Positions 1-10,142 of a DNA stretch of 64,000 nucleotides are shown here, piece after piece. The position numbers and the translations under genes were made by a program. The notes under the pieces were generated by a model. It had not been told where the DNA came from, ran no database searches, and saw nothing but the letters and a program-made list of their open reading frames with translations. Position 1 is the stretch's first letter. Every line of letters begins with the position of its first letter. The DNA comes from Ilex aquifolium (lineage: Eukaryota; Streptophyta; Magnoliopsida; Aquifoliales; Aquifoliaceae): the NCBI GenBank assembly GCA_951799425.1, contig OX637393.1:19177744-19241743 (forward strand). Direction: 5' to 3'.

Positions 1-65
1 ACCCCATTTTTTTCTTTTTTTCTTTTTCTTTTTTTTTTTAAAGGAAAAAAGAAAAAGTTTGTTTA

Positions 66-78
66 CACCCCCCAACTT
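66..78 (-). other. Polypurine-tract-like motif, internal copy (N1)
   Basis: Minus strand reads AAGTTGGGGGGTG, the same motif that immediately precedes the 3' LTR of N2 (10130-10142). In N2 it also occurs at two internal sites, and this copy corresponds to the first of them. It follows a T-rich/A-rich stretch at 1-60. Confidence 0.5.
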
Positions 79-301
79 AAACTTGCACATGATATTGAAT
101 GAGATTTTCTACGATGATGCTCAAAATGAAATGAGTCCAAATTAGGGAGAGGTAAACAACTTCTACACTACAACATGAAGAAAAGGAAAATATAACGATA
201 AAATAAGTCTAACCACTATGTACATGAAAAAAAAACAAAGAGGGCTCATGTCAATCCGGCTTCAATTCAGATATGAGCTTGCGCCCATTGATTTTTTTGA
301 T

Positions 302-1114
302 TTAAAAAAAAATTTGTTGTATAAATGCCCTTTCTATCCAATCTATCCAACAATATAAAGGATAATGATTCAAAAATCTCAACCAAATAGAGGTGTAGGC
401 AAGTTTATGCAATTCCAACAATGGAGTATACAATTTCTCTTTAAAATTTTTTACACTTAACTCCATTTCAATGCCCTCCCCAAGTTGAGAAATGTGAATC
501 TCAACACCACTCGTAGATGGCAAAATGACCTTGGGCTCATTAGCCTCATGTGAGATAATATCTTCATTAAATTTTTCACAATCTGGAGTGGAGGAAGATT
601 CAACATCAATATGCATTACATTGAGATGATCATCCTCAATACATTGACTATGCTCAAGATGTTGTTCTTCAGGCATAGTAATTATAGCATTAGTCAATGC
701 ATTAAGTTCATCTCTAATTTCATAAAGTTGTTGGGCTACTTGGGCATGGACTTCCATTTGGTATTCAATAAATTCCATTTGGTATTGCATAAAATCGCAC
801 AAAATATTTTCCAATTCTTCCTCGGATGAGTCCCCATATGTTGGATAGTGACAAAATTCATTTGGTGGTGTGAGATCGGATGAAAAATTATAAGGTTCAT
901 TCTCCCAACCATAACTCGGATAACTCAGTGTAACATAATGGTTGGGGTAAAAATTTAAATAGGCCAAAACTAAATTTGAACCTTCACATGCAAAGTCTTG
1001 AACCAAATATTTTATTGGGCACTCACTAGTGATGTGCCCATACTCATCACAAATCTCCCACACATTTTCAAAATTTTGGGCATTTGATACATTTTCATAA
1101 AAATTAGAAAACAT
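302..1114 (-). CDS. Zinc-knuckle ORF of family N, degenerate copy (270 aa)
   Basis: This is the only ORF of N1, homologous along its length to the 304-residue ORF of N2. Near residue 20 the knuckle reads WEICDEYGHITSEC: the first Cys of the CX2CX4HX4C motif is Trp, so zinc binding is probably lost. The centre is acidic and Gln/Glu-rich and the C-terminal part is conserved (GVEIHISQLGEG). A frameshift in the A/T run at about 302-320 replaces the basic tail seen in N2 (KKINGRKLISELKPD). The likely origin is a gag nucleocapsid segment, because E gag carries a related knuckle with the same spacing. Function is unknown; RNA binding or packaging is the inference. Confidence 0.6.
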   Translation of the reverse strand: MFSNFYENVSNAQNFENVWEICDEYGHITSECPIKYLVQDFACEGSNLVLAYLNFYPNHYVTLSYPSYGWENEPYNFSSDLTPPNEFCHYPTYGDSSEEELENILCDFMQYQMEFIEYQMEVHAQVAQQLYEIRDELNALTNAIITMPEEQHLEHSQCIEDDHLNVMHIDVESSSTPDCEKFNEDIISHEANEPKVILPSTSGVEIHISQLGEGIEMELSVKNFKEKLYTPLLELHKLAYTSIWLRFLNHYPLYCWIDWIERAFIQQIFF

Positions 1115-1238
1115 AACATAAAATACAAACTAAAATCAACTATTTACAAATTAGACGACATACCTTGGCCCGTGATGAAAATCACGAGACTTACCTATGC
1201 CACCCAAAATCACCTTTTGAACTCGACGCTCGACTCAA

Positions 1239-1254
1239 CCCGGCAACGGCGCCA
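1239..1254 (-). other. Primer-binding site, tRNA-Asp type (N1)
   Basis: Minus strand reads TGGCGCCGTTGCCGGG, complementary to the 3' end of plant tRNA-Asp(GUC). It lies 4 nt (TTTT) inside the 5' LTR end at 1259 and fixes the element's polarity. Confidence 0.9.
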
Positions 1255-1258
1255 AAAA

Positions 1259-3096
1259 TGCTTGGTTGTTTCCGTTGTATTCCCAATTGTCACACAAGAA
1301 CCCTCGATGTGTATATGGCGTATATGTGTGGGTGAGTGTTACTCTCACTCAGGTTCAAATGCAAGAAATGGAAAACGGAATGATGTGGTGTGAAATGAAT
1401 TAAATGTGTGTGTGTGAACAAAAGTGCTCCCCAAGAGCAGAGAGACTTTCGTGTGTCGTGTTTTACTTGGAAAAGTATTCCAAGGTCATCTCCTCAGGGA
1501 AGGAAGGTGAGTCGTGTGAAGGTGATTTTGTAAAAAGGGAAAAGTGTAAAATCTTTGATGTTTGAGTTTTGTGATTGTGTTTTTGATGGTGTTTGAAATG
1601 AAAAAAAAATGTTGGCTAATCCGAAGGGTTCACTCCAATGAGAATACCAAGTCAACTCGAAACCTTCCTCCAATAGTGCATAGATGAACGATTGATTCGT
1701 GGGAAACTCAAGACGAGATGGAAGTGAGGATCCAAGCATAACCCATGACAAGTCTACGGGATATCAAAGACTCACAACTGTGTCCACACTTTACCCAGTC
1801 AAACCGAACCATCGTACACCGAGGGGAGGAAAGAAGATGAGTTGAAATGACATACCCAAGAGGAGGTCTCCCTTGGATTAGCCAACTTAAAATCTAACTA
1901 CTCATATTAAAAGGAAAGACATACATAATGTAAAGACACATGGTATTGAAATGAAGATTAAAACTTAACTTAATGCAAAAAATCTTAAACTATGAAGGAA
2001 AATATTCAATACTCATTTAAAAAAATTGAAATGAAGAAAACTTAACACAACAATGGTAGAAACTAAGATACTCAACTAAACTTGCAAAACACTTGAAATA
2101 AATGACATTAAAAGTAAATAATGAAGCTTACAAGATACTTACTAAAGTTTACAAGTGAAATGAGCGAAAGAAATGCAAAAATCTAGTTTTCTAACTATTC
2201 ATCTTCTTCCTTGGAACTACTCCTAAGCTTAGGTAGCCACCCTCTTCAAAGCTTGTGAATGTTGAATATATGGTGCAAGACCTCTGCAAATTCGTCCATG
2301 GAGGGTCCCCCTAGGTGTGTGATAGGCCTCCCATCCATAGGAGGCTGAGTTGATGCATTGCACAGGCTAGGACAAGTCTAGCCTGCAATACACCATGCCT
2401 CCATCTTTCTCTCTCCTCATCTCCCATCCTTCATCTTCTTTTGCTGACTTTGGGGTGTAGAAGGCATGTATATATGTAGAAAATGTCAGGGGGCAAGTGG
2501 GAGAATCAATGGTGGGACCCCCAAACAAGTGGAGCATGAGTTGCAGGCATTCTGGGCACAACCTACCGGTAGAATGATGAAACCTACCGGTAGGTTTTAC
2601 ACCAGTAGCCAAAACCTACCGGTAGGTCTTTCCGGAAGGTGCCAGCTCTGGACCAGTTTTCGTATAATTGTTATAACTTTTGATCCAACCGTCGGATTGA
2701 GCTAAAATTTTGACACAATACAGAGGACATCCAGATATATAACTTTCAAGTTTTAAAAATTTTCAGATTCCAAGTGGATCATGGTCAAAAAGGCAAAAAA
2801 CCAAGGTACTGAAATCAATTAGTGCGAGTGTTGGTGCCTATGTTACCAAGCACCGATACCTCCTTGATTTCTTTCACTTCTAAGCCTCCAAATCCTCATG
2901 TAATGTGTCCACATCTTCACCACTCCTCCATACTTAGTTGCAAGGTTCCAAAATATATGATTTATGCTATAATTACCTGCAACATCGAAAATTCAACATT
3001 ATTCATAATTTCGGCTAACTCTAAGTACTTAAATGCAAGGTTAAGTTAAAATGCATGTAATGAGGCCTTTAAATATGCAATATTTTGCGCTCATCA
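1259..3096 (-). repeat. 5' LTR of N1 (1838 bp)
   Basis: On the minus strand the LTR runs from TGATGAGCGC (3096) to AAGCA (1259), giving TG...CA ends. It aligns along its length with the LTRs of N2 and N3. It differs from them in its palindrome cassette at 2561-2630: CCTACCGGTAGG here, GTACCGGTAC in N2/N3, between matching flanks. Confidence 0.9.
2561..2630. repeat. Palindrome array, CCTACCGGTAGG type (N1 LTR)
   Basis: Three copies at 2562-2572 (one base short), 2583-2594 and 2615-2626, with steps of 21 and 32 bp. The intervening text (GGTTTTACACCAGTAG) is shared with the arrays in the E1 LTR and in the E1 internal region, so this is one homologous cassette. It lies about 470-535 bp from the LTR 5' end. 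Confidence 0.9.
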
Positions 3097-3266
3097 ATGG
3101 ACAATGCTCAAACTGCATTTCATAAAAAGAATTATTCTCAGTGTATAACCGTGTGTATTTTCTTCTATAGTTAGATCAGAAGTTAGGTTAGATGTTAGAT
3201 CAGCAGGGGTTGGGTCAGTTAGGAATAAATCTATAGCAATGGTTAATTCATTGAGGCTATCCTTAA
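3097..3266. other. Short unassigned flank between N1 and X1
   Basis: 170 bp between the 5' end of the N1 LTR and the TG start of the X1 LTR. It contains a local direct repeat around GTTAGATCAG/GTTAGGTTAGATG (3172-3205). I recognise no element or gene. Confidence 0.4.
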
Positions 3267-3655
3267 TGTAAAACCCGGGTAAATTTGAACCTTTTATGAA
3301 AAAGGGCAAAACGGTAATTTGTCACTATGGTGCGGGTTGAGAACCCTTAATTTTCTAGAGCTCAGATGAAGAAATGGACCTCACCGTTGGATTCGTCTCA
3401 CGAAATCTAGTTACCTAGACAAATTTCGTCGAATTTCGAGATAGTCAGATTTTTCGCGTTTTACGAGGTGGTCGGGTCTAGGGTGACCCTAAAAACGAAA
3501 TTTTTATTAAAATTTTGAAATTTAAAAAATAATTTAAATAAAGTTCATATAAAATATTTATAGCTTAAATCGGAACGAAATTTAATCGTTTCGAGACAAA
3601 AATGGACCCGGAAATAGGGAACGTGCGACACGACGTGGACCGCGCAATTAAAGGG

Positions 3656-3663
3656 TATAAATA
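3656..3663 (+). promoter_or_regulatory. TATA box of X1 LTR
   Basis: TATAAATA preceded by AAGGG and followed by GGGGAG, about 390 bp from the LTR start. This is the best core-promoter candidate in this LTR. The solo copy X2 has lost the exact motif. Confidence 0.6.
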
Positions 3664-5120
3664 GGGGAGAAACATCTGATTTCTCCCCATTTCTATCTGC
3701 TGGGTTCACGTTGAAGAGGAGAAGAGAGGGAAAATAGAAGAAAAATCAAAAACACCACCTTCTCTCTACGATCTACGGAACTCTGTTGGTTGAATCAACT
3801 CGGACCAAGAGTTAAAGTCGATCACCTCGACGAGGGCTACACAACCATACCAAGAACGAAGGATTTCACCGAAGATCTAAAGAGGAGATTTTGGGAAATC
3901 AAAGGCTTGAAGTTGGGGTTGTGTTCTTGAAGTTTTCTACACTTCATTTTACGCTTCAAGAAGTAGGGTTCTCTCCTACTTAGGTTTATTTCCAACCTAG
4001 AATGTGATATGGAATGGGTAGATTGTTAAATATCTTTATCACTTGCCTATTGTGGTTGATTTGGTGTAATGGGTATTGGAAATGGGTAGAATAAATTCTA
4101 TTCTAAATTGGGTATGTAGAAATTGCTTAATGTAATTTCTTGAGAAATGTGGAATTTTGAGCATGTTATGTGTTTGCATGAATGGTGCCTTGAAGGTGTT
4201 TGATAAAATGCCTTGAATGATTGAAGTTGTTGTTTTGATGAAATTGAAATAACATGCTTGGATGATGTGGTAAATTGAAATCATATGCTTATGATGTGAA
4301 TTACAATTGGAAATGTAAATGTTGATATGTACATGTGATATATTGGCATTGTAATGAATTATGGAGATTATATGCTTAGGGTATAATTATCCATGGTATG
4401 TGTTTAAATGTGGTAGAAATAATCCATATGCCATTCATTACATATGAATAGGATATTGATGTTGTAATTGCTCATTTGGCATTCATTGCATATGGGGCAT
4501 GATTTTGGCATCACATTCATGGACATTAGGCATGAGTGTGGGCGAGTGTGTGCATTGTTGATCAAACACCATTCGTGGTGGTTGATAAGTGGACTCGGGA
4601 AGGTTGGATCGAAGATCCGGCTGAGTCGCATGGTTTGCATTGCAAATTGGGTCGGGGTTAGCAAGCAGGGCTAGACTATCCCTCGGGTGCAAGACCAGGT
4701 TACTTCGGATACGCACTCCGTTGGTTTAATCCATAAAGTGTGTCGGTGTACGGGAACCATTGGTGGAAGTCCATGAATATCCACCCCAAGAAAGACCCTG
4801 AATTTTGAAAAATTCATTGGATGTGTAACACCTTTGGCGGGGCTTGGAATGCCCGGTTTTATACACATTGGCATTGCATTGTGTTGTGGGAGTCGGCGAG
4901 GGCTCGGGTTGAAGTTGCATGAGTGAGTCTCATCTCATTTTATGGCATGACATGGAAATTCCCATCATTGGATTGCACTTTCTTGATTGGAATGGTTGTT
5001 GCGTGTTGAATGTTGCATATGAACATTTCATATACACTTAGGTTGGGGAGTAGCCTCTTTAGGAGATACCCTATTGAGCGTGGCTCACCCTATATGGGAA
5101 AACATTTCAGGTGCGGGGTT

Positions 5121-5125
5121 CACGC
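5121..5125. other. Left TSD (CACGC) of the N3/E1 composite
   Basis: CACGC here and at 35222-35226 bracket 5126-35221. Joining the X1 LTR across the two sites with one CACGC gives a continuous match to solo LTR X2, so this is a genuine target duplication. Confidence 0.9.
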
Positions 5126-6200
5126 TGCTTAATCAAAAACGTTGTTGTTCCTAACCTCCGAATATCATCCCTAAATGTGTATGTATGATGTATGTATGAA
5201 GGGAGTGTCACTCTCCCTCAGAATGATGTAGGAAATAGGGCAACGGAATGGTGATAATGAAAATGGAATGAAATGTACAAAATGGAATGTGCAAAATGTG
5301 TGTGGTGAACAAAAGTGCTCCCCAAGCGCAAGGAGTCTTTTGAGTGTCGTGTTTTACTTGGAAAAGTATTCCAAGGTCGTCTCCTCAGGGAAGGAAAGTT
5401 CAAGTGTGTGAGGTGATTTTGGTGAACAAAAGAGAAAAGTGTAAAATCTTTTGAGTTTTGGTTTGGGGAGTGAAGTTTGTGAATGAAAATGCAATGGAAA
5501 ACAATTGTTGGCTAATCCAAAGAGTTCATTCCAATGGGAATCCCAAATCAACTCGAAGCCTTCCTCGAATAGAGCTTAGATGAACGATTGATTCGTGGGA
5601 AGCTAGGGACGAAATGGAGGTGAGGATCCAAGCATAAACCGTGACCAGGCCTACGGGATATCAAAGACTCACAACCGCATCCACTCTCAACCCAGTCAAG
5701 CCGAACCATCGTACTCTGAAAGGAGGAAAGAAAATGAGTTGAAATGGCACACCCAAGAGGAGGTCTCCCTTGGATTAGCCAACTTAAAATCTAGCTACTC
5801 ATGAAAGCAAGAAAGAAATGCATAATGTAAAGAGACATAATTGAAATGGAGCATGAAACTTAAATTAATGCAAGAAATCTTAAACTAAGAAGAAAAATAT
5901 TCAATACCCATTTCAAAGCTTGAAAATGAAGATTACTTGCTGCAACAATGGTGAAATCTAAGATGTAGCATTAAACTTGAAATGTGCTTGAAGTAAATGA
6001 CATTAAAGATAATAAATGAAGTTTAAACAAGTCTTACAATAAACTACAAGTGAAAGAATGGAAGAAAATACAAAAATCTAAGCTTTCTAACTACTATTCA
6101 TCTTCTTCCTCCTTGGAGCTTTCTAAGCTTAGGTAGCCACACTTGAAATCTTGTGTGAATGCTGAATATATGGAGTGTGAGAGCTCTGCATTTTCGTCCA
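5126..6200 (-). repeat. 3' LTR of N3, distal fragment
   Basis: Begins TGCTTAATC on the plus strand, i.e. the CA end of a minus-strand LTR. It matches 20448-21495 of the N3 5' LTR and stops at TTTTCGTCCA (6191-6200), where plus-strand N2 LTR sequence starts. About 22 bp of LTR between this piece and 12021 is missing. Confidence 0.85.
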
Positions 6201-7020
6201 CACCATTGTTGTTTAAGTTTTCTTCATTTTCATGCTTTGAAATGGGTATTAAATATTTTTCTTCATAGTTTACGATTTCTGGCATTGAGTTAAGTTTTAA
6301 TCTCCATTTCAATACGATGTCTCTTTACATATTGTATGTCTTTCCTTTATGCATGAGTAGCTAGATTTTTAGTTGGCTAATCCAAGGGAGACCTCCTCTT
6401 GGGTGTGCCATTTCAACTCAATTTCTTTCCTCCTCTCGGTGTACGATGGTTCGGTTTGACTGGGTTGGGGTGAGGACGTGGTTGTGAGTCTTTGATATCC
6501 CGTAGGCATTGTCACGGGTTATGCTTGGATCCTCATCTCCCTTTAGTCCCGAGCTTCCCACGAATCAATCGTTCATCTATGCACCATTGGGGGAAGGTTT
6601 GAGTTGATTTGGTATTCCCATTGGAATGACCTCTTCGGATTAACCAACACTTGTTTTTCTTGCATTTCCATTCACAAACACAACCACAAAACTCAAACAA
6701 AAGATTTTTCACTTTCTTTACCTTTTGCAAAATCACCTCCACACAACTTGAACTTTCCTTCCCTGAGGAGACGACCTTGGAATACTTTTCCAAGTAAAAC
6801 ACCGACACGCAAAAGACTCCTTGCGATTGGGGAGCACTTTTGTTCACACACCCGCATTTCATTTCACATTTTGTTCATTCCATTTTTCACCAATCCGTTG
6901 TTGCCTAATCTCTTGCATAACCCCGAGGGAGAGTGACACTCTCTTTCATACATATTCCATATACACATGTCAAAGGGTGATGTTTAGGGGTTGGAAACAA
7001 AAACGTTTTTCAATCAATCA
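6201..7020 (+). repeat. 5' LTR of N2, truncated
   Basis: Identical in length and nearly in sequence to 11201-12020. It ends CAATCAATCA, followed by TTT and the PBS. The palindrome array and the LTR start have been deleted. Confidence 0.9.
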
Positions 7021-7023
7021 TTT

Positions 7024-7040
7024 TGGCGCCGTTGCCGGGG
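7024..7040 (+). other. Primer-binding site, tRNA-Asp type (N2)
   Basis: TGGCGCCGTTGCCGGGG, a perfect 17-nt complement to the 3' end of plant tRNA-Asp(GUC), 3 nt after the 5' LTR. Confidence 0.95.
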
Positions 7041-7151
7041 AAGGTAAAGCGTTGAGTTCAAAGGTGATTTTTGGACGGCATAGGTAAGTCTCGTGATTTT
7101 CATCATGGGCCAAGGTATGACGTCTAACTTGTAAATATTTTGTTTTAGTTT

Positions 7152-8066
7152 GTGTTTTGTATTATGTCTTATAATTTCTATGATAATGTATCAAATGCCC
7201 AAAATTTTCAGTATGTGTGTAAGATTTGTGATGACTATGGGCACATTACTAGTGAGTGCCCAAGAATGGCCTCTTATTTTGAAAATGTTTGCGAAATTTG
7301 TGGTGAGTATGGACACCTCACTAATGAATGCCCAAGAAATTATTTGGTTCAAGACTTTACATGTGAATATTCAAATTCATTTTTGGCCTCCGAAAATTTT
7401 TACCCCAATCATTATGTTACACCGAGTTATCCGAGTTATCCGAGTTATGGTTGGGAGAATGAACCTCATGATTTTTCATCCAATCTCACACCACCAAATG
7501 AATTTTTCCATTATCCAACGTATGAGGACTCAACTGAACAAGAATTGGAAAATACGTTTTACGAGTTTATGCAAAGCCAAATGGAATGGAATGCCCAAAT
7601 AACCCAACAACTTGATACATTGACTAATGCTATAATTGCTATGCATGAAGAACAACATCTTGAGCATAGTCAATGTATTGAGGTTGATCATCCCAATGGA
7701 ATGCATATTGATGTTGAATCTCCCACCACTCTTGATTGTGAAAAATTTGATAAAATTATTATCTCACAAGAGGCTAATGAGCCCAAGGTCATTTTTCCAT
7801 CTAAGAGTGGTGTTGAGATTCACATTTCTCAACTTGGGGAGGGCATTGCAATGGAGTTAAGTGTAGAAAGTTTTCAAGACAAATTGTATACTCCATTGTT
7901 GGGATTGCAAAAACTTGCCTACACTTCTATTTGGTTGAGATTTTTGACTTCTTATCCTTTGTATTGTTGGATAAATGGGTTAGTAAGGGCATTTATACAA
8001 CAAAAAAATGTTAAAACCAAAAAAATCAATGGGCGCAAGCTCATATCCGAATTGAAGCCGGATTGA
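7152..8066 (+). CDS. Stand-alone double zinc-knuckle protein of family N (304 aa)
   Basis: The only ORF of N2, uninterrupted. The start may be 7152 or the second Met (MSYNFYDN, 7164) shared with N3. Two CX2CX4HX4C knuckles stand in tandem near residues 23-36 and 47-60 (CKICDDYGHITSEC and CEICGEYGHLTNEC); N1 and N3 have only one, so a short duplication occurred here. Then come an aromatic/Pro segment (PSYPSYGWENEP), an acidic Gln-rich centre, a conserved block around GVEIHISQLGEG, and a basic end (KKINGRKLISELKPD). There is no protease, RT or integrase motif. The likely origin is a retrotransposon nucleocapsid; a role in RNA binding or particle interaction is inference. Confidence 0.8.
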   Translation: MFCIMSYNFYDNVSNAQNFQYVCKICDDYGHITSECPRMASYFENVCEICGEYGHLTNECPRNYLVQDFTCEYSNSFLASENFYPNHYVTPSYPSYPSYGWENEPHDFSSNLTPPNEFFHYPTYEDSTEQELENTFYEFMQSQMEWNAQITQQLDTLTNAIIAMHEEQHLEHSQCIEVDHPNGMHIDVESPTTLDCEKFDKIIISQEANEPKVIFPSKSGVEIHISQLGEGIAMELSVESFQDKLYTPLLGLQKLAYTSIWLRFLTSYPLYCWINGLVRAFIQQKNVKTKKINGRKLISELKPD

Positions 8067-8251
8067 CATGAGCCCTTTCTATTTTGTTTTCATGTACATA
8101 GTAGTTAGATTTCTTTTATTGTTATATTTTTATTTTCATAAATGTTGTAGTGTAGATTTTAGCATGAAGGTTGTTTACCTCTTCCTAATTTGGACTCATT
8201 TCACTTTGAGCATCATTGTAGCAAATCTTATTGGGTATCATGTTCTAGTCT

Positions 8252-8264
8252 AAGTTGGGGGGTG
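8252..8264 (+). other. Internal PPT-like motif 1 (N2)
   Basis: AAGTTGGGGGGTG, identical to the tract bordering the 3' LTR. Equivalent sites are present in N1 (66-78) and N3 (16857-16869). Confidence 0.55.
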
Positions 8265-8429
8265 TAAACAAGCTTTTTGTGTTTTATTTTTCCGTTAATG
8301 TATACTAAAGAAAAAGAAAAAAAAAAGAGAAAACAAAAACAAAAAAAAAGAGGGGTATCTCATTCCCCGTTTTACTTTCATTTTTCTCATTGCATGATTT
8401 CATTGTGCGTTGAGGACAATGCATGGTTT

Positions 8430-8442
8430 AAGTTGGGGGGTG
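8430..8442 (+). other. Internal PPT-like motif 2 (N2)
   Basis: Second internal AAGTTGGGGGGTG, 178 bp after the first. It is conserved in N3 (16690-16702) and in E1 (25838-25850). Confidence 0.55.
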
Positions 8443-10129
8443 AGGTGCACCATTTACATTTTCCACCACTTTTTGTATAGAATAATGGAAAATGTGAAAA
8501 TTTTGAAAAATTTTAGTTCCAATATTGAACTATATTCCCTTATCCTAATGGTTATGGGATTTGTGATTGCTTGATCTTCATTTTGAACTTTGAATACATG
8601 AGCACATTATAGAAGTTTATCCTATTGCTAAGAGTATCACATACTTGTTTGCTTTTGAACTCAACCATAAGTGCACCATGAACTTGTAATTTTTGCAATT
8701 TACGGATTGAGTTCACATTTAGTGCTTGACATGAATAGTGGAGATGAGTAAGGACCCATGAGAGCTTTAGTGTCAATTCTTTTTGGAGGGAACTTACATT
8801 TACTCAAGGAACAATTCTTAATTTTCAAATTTGTTCAATAGTCTCATTATGCTTGTTTTGGTTAGGTGTGTTTGGGTAGTTAATTGACTTTGTCTTGATA
8901 TGTACAATGCTCTCCCATGCCTATCTAGAGATGATCTTAGGCCATTTTTGAATGCTTTGAGCCTTTGCCTTTTTCTTGTGAAAAGTTTATCCCTAGTGCC
9001 GTGATTGAGCCTAATTGAATTCATTTCTATGCCATACATTTGACCAAGCCAATGAAAATGATAAATATCTACCTTACCTTGGTTGTTCCTAGAGCGGGAT
9101 ATGATTTGATCGTAAAAGAAAAGGAAGTATGGTGTGGAAACTCAAACAAAAGGGATAAATGATGTTGAAACTCAAAAGAATTGAATGGAAAAAGAATGAA
9201 AATCCAAGAAAATAAAAAAAAAGGGGGGGTGAAAGAAGAAAATAAAGAGAAAAAGAAAAGGAAAATGTTAAGGAAAAGAAGAAAAAAGAAACAAAGAGTG
9301 TGGTGATGGTGTTAGCCTAGAAATTCCATAAAAGGGAGATCTTTTTGAAATAAAGGTCATTCACTCGGAACAACCCTCTTTGTTATCTTATATCCTTCGT
9401 TTCCCTTACCTTAATATCACCCCAAGGCCTCAATACAACCCTTGAAAGTCCTAAATGATCTAGAGAAGCATGGGGATGCATACTTTTAAAAGAACAAGAG
9501 AAGTTGATTTTGCTATCTAATGCCCTAGCATTCCTTTCATGAGATTATGCCAAGGTTGTTTCATTTTTATGCATGAACTTCATTTTTGGATTATATGTGA
9601 GCTTATTTCGTTTTGAGCACAAGATTCCATCTCACATATACACATGGAGAGCATGCCAAGATAAATAACTAGAGTGTGATTCATTGCGAGAGACACCCTT
9701 GGTGAGTTTGCATCAAAGCTTAAATTGGATAGCCAAAGTGAATGTGAACTCCATTGTGTAAATGTTTAAATTACATGTTCATTTCACACACACACGAGTT
9801 TGAAAATGAATGTGTATGTGGATACTCTAGAATAGCATTTAAGGCTATGATGTGCCTCATGTGTGATTAGTTCGGGTGTGTTGAGCAAGTTTTTTTTTGA
9901 CATCCCAGTGCTAATTAAGATAAGGGAATATGCTTTAATATTGGATACTAAGAAAAGAATTTTGTAGGTACCTTCACTGAAAACCTTCACGAGACAAAAC
10001 TCGTCCACTAGGGATCACCTAGGGGTTTAAAGGCTTATTGCATGTGCTAAATGCAATTGCGGAATTAGTATATGTTTTATTTTGTTTCCATGCTTTTTAA
10101 ATTTTGTTTGCTAGGGACTAGCAAAGCTT

Positions 10130-10142
10130 AAGTTGGGGGGTG
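10130..10142 (+). other. Polypurine tract of N2
   Basis: AAGTTGGGGGGTG directly before the TGATGAGCAC start of the 3' LTR: the expected plus-strand priming site. Confidence 0.85.

Larger units (their letters stand above)
1..3096 (-). mobile_element. N1: non-autonomous LTR retrotransposon, cut by the window edge
   Basis: Read on the minus strand, this is a 5' LTR (3096 down to 1259), a tRNA-Asp-type PBS, one ORF (1114 to 302), and the start of a long non-coding region that leaves the window at base 1. The same architecture recurs in N2 and N3. No protease, RT or integrase is present, so movement must depend on proteins supplied in trans; the related E family, which shares LTR and 3' non-coding sequence, is the natural candidate (inference). 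The 3' LTR and one TSD lie outside the window. Confidence 0.85.
3267..5125 (+). repeat. X1 5' LTR, first part
   Basis: Matches the reverse complement of solo LTR X2 (18006-20420) from its TGTAAAACC start, through the TATA region and the CGGGTT-rich central part, to GGGGTTCAC at 5115-5123. It stops at the CACGC target duplication (5121-5125). The remainder lies at 35227-35684. Confidence 0.9.
8067..10129 (+). other. Long conserved non-coding region of N2
   Basis: About 2 kb without a credible ORF between the N2 stop codon and the PPT. It holds PPT-like motifs at 8252-8264 and 8430-8442, an A/purine-rich stretch at 8290-8355 and a second at about 9115-9300. It is alignable with N3 (14994-17040, minus) and, from about 8430 onward, with E1 downstream of integrase (about 24240-25860, minus), for example around CTCTAGATCATTTAGGACTT. 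Sharing with an autonomous relative suggests retained cis-functions such as packaging or plus-strand priming. Confidence 0.75.

Noticed and set aside
1239-1254. A tRNA gene, suggested by tRNA-Asp-like sequence at the PBS sites
   Set aside because: Only the 3' terminal complement is present, next to LTR ends; no cloverleaf.
6533-6936. Overlapping ORFs of about 110 residues on both strands, repeated at 11533-11936
   Set aside because: They lie in N2 LTRs and are repeated only because the LTRs are; frames are broken in N1 and N3 LTRs.
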